Shown piece by piece: positions 6,906 to 8,556 of a DNA stretch of 8,556 bases (positions are counted from its first letter, which is position 1; each line of letters starts with the position of its first letter). The notes below the pieces were generated by a model that was not told the DNA's origin, did no database searches, and saw only the letters and a program-made list of their open reading frames with translations. Source of the stretch: Bifidobacterium breve (GTDB taxonomy: Bacteria > Bacteroidota > Bacteroidia > Cytophagales > UBA9547); the NCBI GenBank assembly GCA_943325655.2, contig CALPQG020000079.1, positions 1 to 8,556 of the forward strand, written 5' to 3'. A program made the position numbers and the translations under genes.

Positions 6906-7277
6906 ATGTCAAGAATTCATTTGCTTATCAGTTTAACAATTTGCGCACTTTTGATGTCTTGTGGCAACGAAATAAAACCCCTTGAAAGATTTGACAACGA
7001 AGCCTGGAAAGTGGATAAAAATGGTTGTCAGGGCAAAAGGGCAAAACTTCACAATGCCATTCTTACCCAACAAAAAGAATTATTGAACCACACCCAAGAA
7101 GAAATTAACCATTATTTGGGCATGCCCGACAAAAATGAATTGATGGAAAGAGGCCAAAAACAATTTATTTATTACTTTGAAAATGGACCAGATTGCCCCA
7201 ATAAAAAGGGACAGTCTCAAGCGATATATTTAAGATTTAGCGCACTAAACAACCTCTATGAAGTATCTGTACAATAG
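6906..7277 (+). CDS. Small lipoprotein, possibly BamE/SmpA-like fold
   Basis: The first 19 residues form a lipoprotein signal peptide: Arg and His, a hydrophobic run (LLISLTICALL), then the lipobox LMSC with Cys19 as the lipidation site. The mature protein is about 105 residues and would be anchored in the inner or outer membrane. The pattern QEEINHYLGMPDKNEL (64-79), an aromatic strand QFIYYFENG (86-94) and AIYLRFSALNNLYEV (106-120) recall small two-helix, three-strand domains of the BamE/SmpA-OmlA type, in which a helix ends in LGxPD and a later strand reports gene output. This is a shape argument, not a firm assignment. Two further cysteines (41 and 97) could form a disulfide. The gene stands alone, with its own promoter element and 82 bases before the Rpn gene. 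Substrate or partner is unknown. Confidence 0.8.
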   Translation: MSRIHLLISLTICALLMSCGNEIKPLERFDNEAWKVDKNGCQGKRAKLHNAILTQQKELLNHTQEEINHYLGMPDKNELMERGQKQFIYYFENGPDCPNKKGQSQAIYLRFSALNNLYEVSVQ

Positions 7278-7332
7278 CACTTTACTGACAAAAATCAAGA
7301 TTTTATTTTAACTATTTTTACATAATTTTCAC

Positions 7333-7340
7333 TATTTTTG
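7333..7340 (+). promoter_or_regulatory. Putative -7 element for the Rpn gene
   Basis: TATTTTTG matches TAnnTTTG and ends 19 bases before the ATG at 7360. At the -33 spacing there is only TTTA (7307-7310). The element argues that the nuclease gene is transcribed independently of the lipoprotein gene. Confidence 0.5.
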
Positions 7341-7359
7341 TGTTTAGATTTTTATCACC

Positions 7360-8298
7360 ATGGGAAAAACACTTGTTCGTTTTGATTGGGCCATGAAGCG
7401 ACTGCTTCGGGACAAGGCAAACTATGTAGTATTGGAAGGTTTTTTATCCGAACTTTTAAAGTTCGATTTAAAAATAGACCTGATAGGAGAAAGTGAAGGC
7501 AACCAGCAAAATGAAACCGATAAATTTAACCGTGTTGACATTTTAGCCCACACTGCTTCAAATGAAATCATCCTTATTGAATTACAAATTGATAGTGAAA
7601 TAGATTATTTTCACAGAATGCTTTATGGCGTCAGCAAAGCCATTTCGGAACATATCAAATTGGGGGAAGCTTACGAAAAAATCAAAAAAGTATATTCTAT
7701 CAATATTGTATATTTCCAATTGGGGCAAGGAGAAGACTATGTCTATCACGGAAAAAATGAATTTAGAGGTATCCATAAAAATGACTTACTAAGTCTGAAT
7801 CACCAACAAAAGGAAAAATATACCCTACGCCATGTTCATGAAATTTACCCAGAATATTACATCCTTAAAATCAATGATTTTAATGATGTAGCAAAAGACG
7901 GATTGGACGAATGGATATATTTCTTGAAAAACAATGAGATTAAAGACAGTTTCAATGCAAAAGGATTGAAAGAAGCACAGGGCACATTGGCTTACGACAA
8001 AATGAATAAAACAGAAAAAGAAGCCTACCAGCACCACCTCGAAAACAGTATGTACACGGCAAGTATGCTTGAAAGCGCAAAGTTTGAAGGAATATTAGAA
8101 GGTAAACTGGAAGGTAAACTGGAAGGTAAACTGGAAGGTAAATTAGAAGGTAAATTAGAAGGTAAACTGGAAGGTAAACTGGAAGGTAAATTAGAAGAGA
8201 AAATGAATATTGCTAAAAACCTACTCAAACTAGGATTGTCTATTGGTGACATTTCAAAAGCAACTGGACTAACAGAAAATCAAATCAAAGAAATTTAA
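7360..8298 (+). CDS. Rpn-family PD-(D/E)XK nuclease (RpnL-like), complete
   Basis: A 312-residue protein of the Rpn / PDDEXK family once labelled putative transposase (PDDEXK_2, TIGR01784 type). The nuclease core is residues about 1-195: WAMKRLLRDK (10-19) and FLSELLKFD (28-36) start it. The active site is D60 in NRVDILA with E74 and Q76 in ILIELQ, followed by DYFHRMLYG (82-90). FLKNNEIKDSFNAKGLKEA (188-206) links to the C-terminal part. Residues 211-312 contain Met215, Met231 and Met236, then eight perfect GKLE repeats (248-279), then a conserved tail (NLLKLGLSIGDISKATGLTENQIKEI) like a small helix-turn-helix. In characterised Rpn proteins the long form is a toxic DNase active against phage, and the C-terminal domain, translated from an internal start, inhibits it. 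Here the active-site residues are intact, so activity is expected. The ATG at 7360 fits the family start and sits 19 bases after a -7 element. A second copy of part of the C-terminal region follows at 8440. Confidence 0.9.
   Translation: MGKTLVRFDWAMKRLLRDKANYVVLEGFLSELLKFDLKIDLIGESEGNQQNETDKFNRVDILAHTASNEIILIELQIDSEIDYFHRMLYGVSKAISEHIKLGEAYEKIKKVYSINIVYFQLGQGEDYVYHGKNEFRGIHKNDLLSLNHQQKEKYTLRHVHEIYPEYYILKINDFNDVAKDGLDEWIYFLKNNEIKDSFNAKGLKEAQGTLAYDKMNKTEKEAYQHHLENSMYTASMLESAKFEGILEGKLEGKLEGKLEGKLEGKLEGKLEGKLEGKLEEKMNIAKNLLKLGLSIGDISKATGLTENQIKEI
8002..8298 (+). CDS. Candidate intragenic antitoxin (RpnS-like), nested in the Rpn gene
   Basis: Translation from the in-frame ATG at 8002 (Met215) would give a 98-residue protein containing the helical linker, all GKLE repeats and the C-terminal tail. 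ATG codons at 8050 and 8065 are alternative starts. Published Rpn systems make such a short form, and its dimerising helix can hold four-residue repeats that vary in number. The main local support is that the downstream duplicate starts just ahead of the equivalent of this same ATG, so the segment behaves as a unit. I see no TAnnTTTG element and no clear ribosome-binding site before 8002, so separate expression is inferred and not shown. Confidence 0.4.
   Translation: MNKTEKEAYQHHLENSMYTASMLESAKFEGILEGKLEGKLEGKLEGKLEGKLEGKLEGKLEGKLEEKMNIAKNLLKLGLSIGDISKATGLTENQIKEI
8101..8196 (+). repeat. Eight tandem 12-base repeats encoding GKLE
   Basis: Eight units of GGTAAAnTnGAA with no gaps. Two synonymous versions occur, ending CTGGAA (a) or TTAGAA (b), in the order aaabbaab. 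A degenerate unit encoding GILE precedes them (8089-8100). Because each unit is four codons, gain or loss never breaks the frame, so copy number can vary while the protein stays intact. The encoded stretch would be a long charged amphipathic helix. Confidence 0.95.
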
Positions 8299-8426
8299 TT
8301 ACTCCATAAAAGATTAACAAAAATCAATTCTATCAATCCACTTATACCCATAAATGAACGGACTTTGTACCATTTCAATGCTGATACGTTCTAATTCATT
8401 CATGACATTTGATTGGTATAGTCACT

Positions 8427-8434
8427 TACATTTG
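8427..8434 (+). promoter_or_regulatory. Putative -7 element ahead of the partial Rpn copy
   Basis: TACATTTG matches TAnnTTTG and ends 17 bases before the ATG at 8452, a spacing within the range seen before the other starts here (15 to 28). A TTTG occurs at 8408-8411, but only 15 bases upstream, shorter than usual. A chance match in AT-rich DNA is possible. It lies just outside the duplicated block, so it is not simply copied from the Rpn gene. Confidence 0.35.
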
Positions 8435-8439
8435 AAAAA

Positions 8440-8556
8440 GCTTACGACAAAATGAATAAAACAGAAAAAGAAGCCTACCAGCACCACCTCGAAAACAGTA
8501 TGTACACGGCAAGTATGCTTGAAAGCGCAAAGTTTGAAGGAATATTAGAAGGTAAA
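8440..8556 (+). repeat. Exact partial duplication of the Rpn 3' region
   Basis: All 117 bases are identical to 7990-8106 (offset 450). The match starts at the codon before AYDKMNKTEK and continues to the window edge, which falls inside the first GKLE unit. Perfect identity means a very recent duplication, active gene conversion, or an assembly artefact at a contig end. Confidence 0.9.
8452..8556 (+). CDS. Free-standing Rpn C-terminal fragment, RpnS-like (partial)
   Basis: An open frame of 35 codons starts at ATG 8452 and is still open at the right edge. It encodes the segment from Met215 of the Rpn protein into the first GKLE repeat. The frame is closed upstream by TAG at 8419, so this is not a full nuclease gene; between that stop and the ATG the frame reads SLTFEKAYDK. 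A possible -7 element (8427-8434) lies ahead of it. If it continues to the conserved tail, it would make only the inhibitory domain, a stand-alone antitoxin able to act on the neighbouring nuclease. It could equally be the remnant of a second, decayed Rpn gene or a misassembly. Confidence 0.4.
   Translation, partial: MNKTEKEAYQHHLENSMYTASMLESAKFEGILEGK

Noticed and set aside
7291..7304. AAAATC-AA-GATTTT hairpin after the lipoprotein gene as a terminator
   Set aside because: The stem has a single G-C pair and a two-base loop, and the run that follows is not a clean T tract; too weak to call.
8101..8196. CRISPR-like or intergenic satellite array
   Set aside because: The 12-base units are contiguous without spacers and are in frame inside the Rpn coding sequence.
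8025..8252. Minus-strand frame with repeated PSNL/PSSL residues
   Set aside because: It is only the complement of the GKLE repeat array; the regularity comes from the plus-strand coding repeat.
7360..8298. Transposase reading of the Rpn gene
   Set aside because: Older family names say putative transposase, but there are no terminal inverted repeats or target-site duplications around the gene, and the PD-(D/E)XK layout with a variable C-terminal repeat fits the Rpn nuclease group.

Overview
The window is AT-rich DNA from a member of the Bacteroidota. Three things point there. The start-proximal promoter elements match the Bacteroidota consensus TAnnTTTG. Shine-Dalgarno-like sites are largely absent. 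The long 2-oxoacid dehydrogenase E1 with alpha and beta parts in one chain is a form I associate with this phylum. Genus or family cannot be set from the sequence alone. The last bases repeat an internal segment exactly, so the window may stop at a contig edge.

Left part (1-3188). The first 39 bases hold the start of a minus-strand gene with a signal-peptide-like N-terminus and a well-formed promoter. Next comes a complete minus-strand gene for the fused alpha/beta E1 of a branched-chain/pyruvate-type 2-oxoacid dehydrogenase. A 504-base divergent spacer follows, carrying a promoter for each flanking gene, a palindromic box with a diverged second copy, and three direct repeats on a 13-base period.

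Middle (3189-6140). A conserved 469-residue cytoplasmic protein of unknown function is followed in the same direction by asnS, the asparaginyl-tRNA synthetase. Both look like ordinary core genes.

Right part (6141-8556). This is the accessory region. A compact vapBC-type toxin-antitoxin pair sits directly behind asnS. The last 43 bases of the asnS end appear again, 39 of 43 identical, right after vapC, so the pair looks like a 703-base cassette inserted at the 3' end of asnS. A small lipoprotein gene with a BamE-like look comes next. After it is a full-length Rpn-family PD-(D/E)XK nuclease gene whose C-terminal part holds eight perfect four-residue repeats (GKLE). A second, identical copy of only the C-terminal part begins at 8440, has its own TAnnTTTG element, and runs off the window.

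The strongest lead is this last arrangement. In published Rpn systems the C-terminal domain is made separately from an internal start, carries variable four-residue repeats, and neutralises the toxic full-length nuclease. Here the same segment also exists as a free-standing open reading frame with a possible promoter of its own. Together with vapBC, this makes the asnS-downstream region look like a small toxin-antitoxin and phage-defence locus. Assembly error at the right edge must be excluded before the duplicate is trusted.
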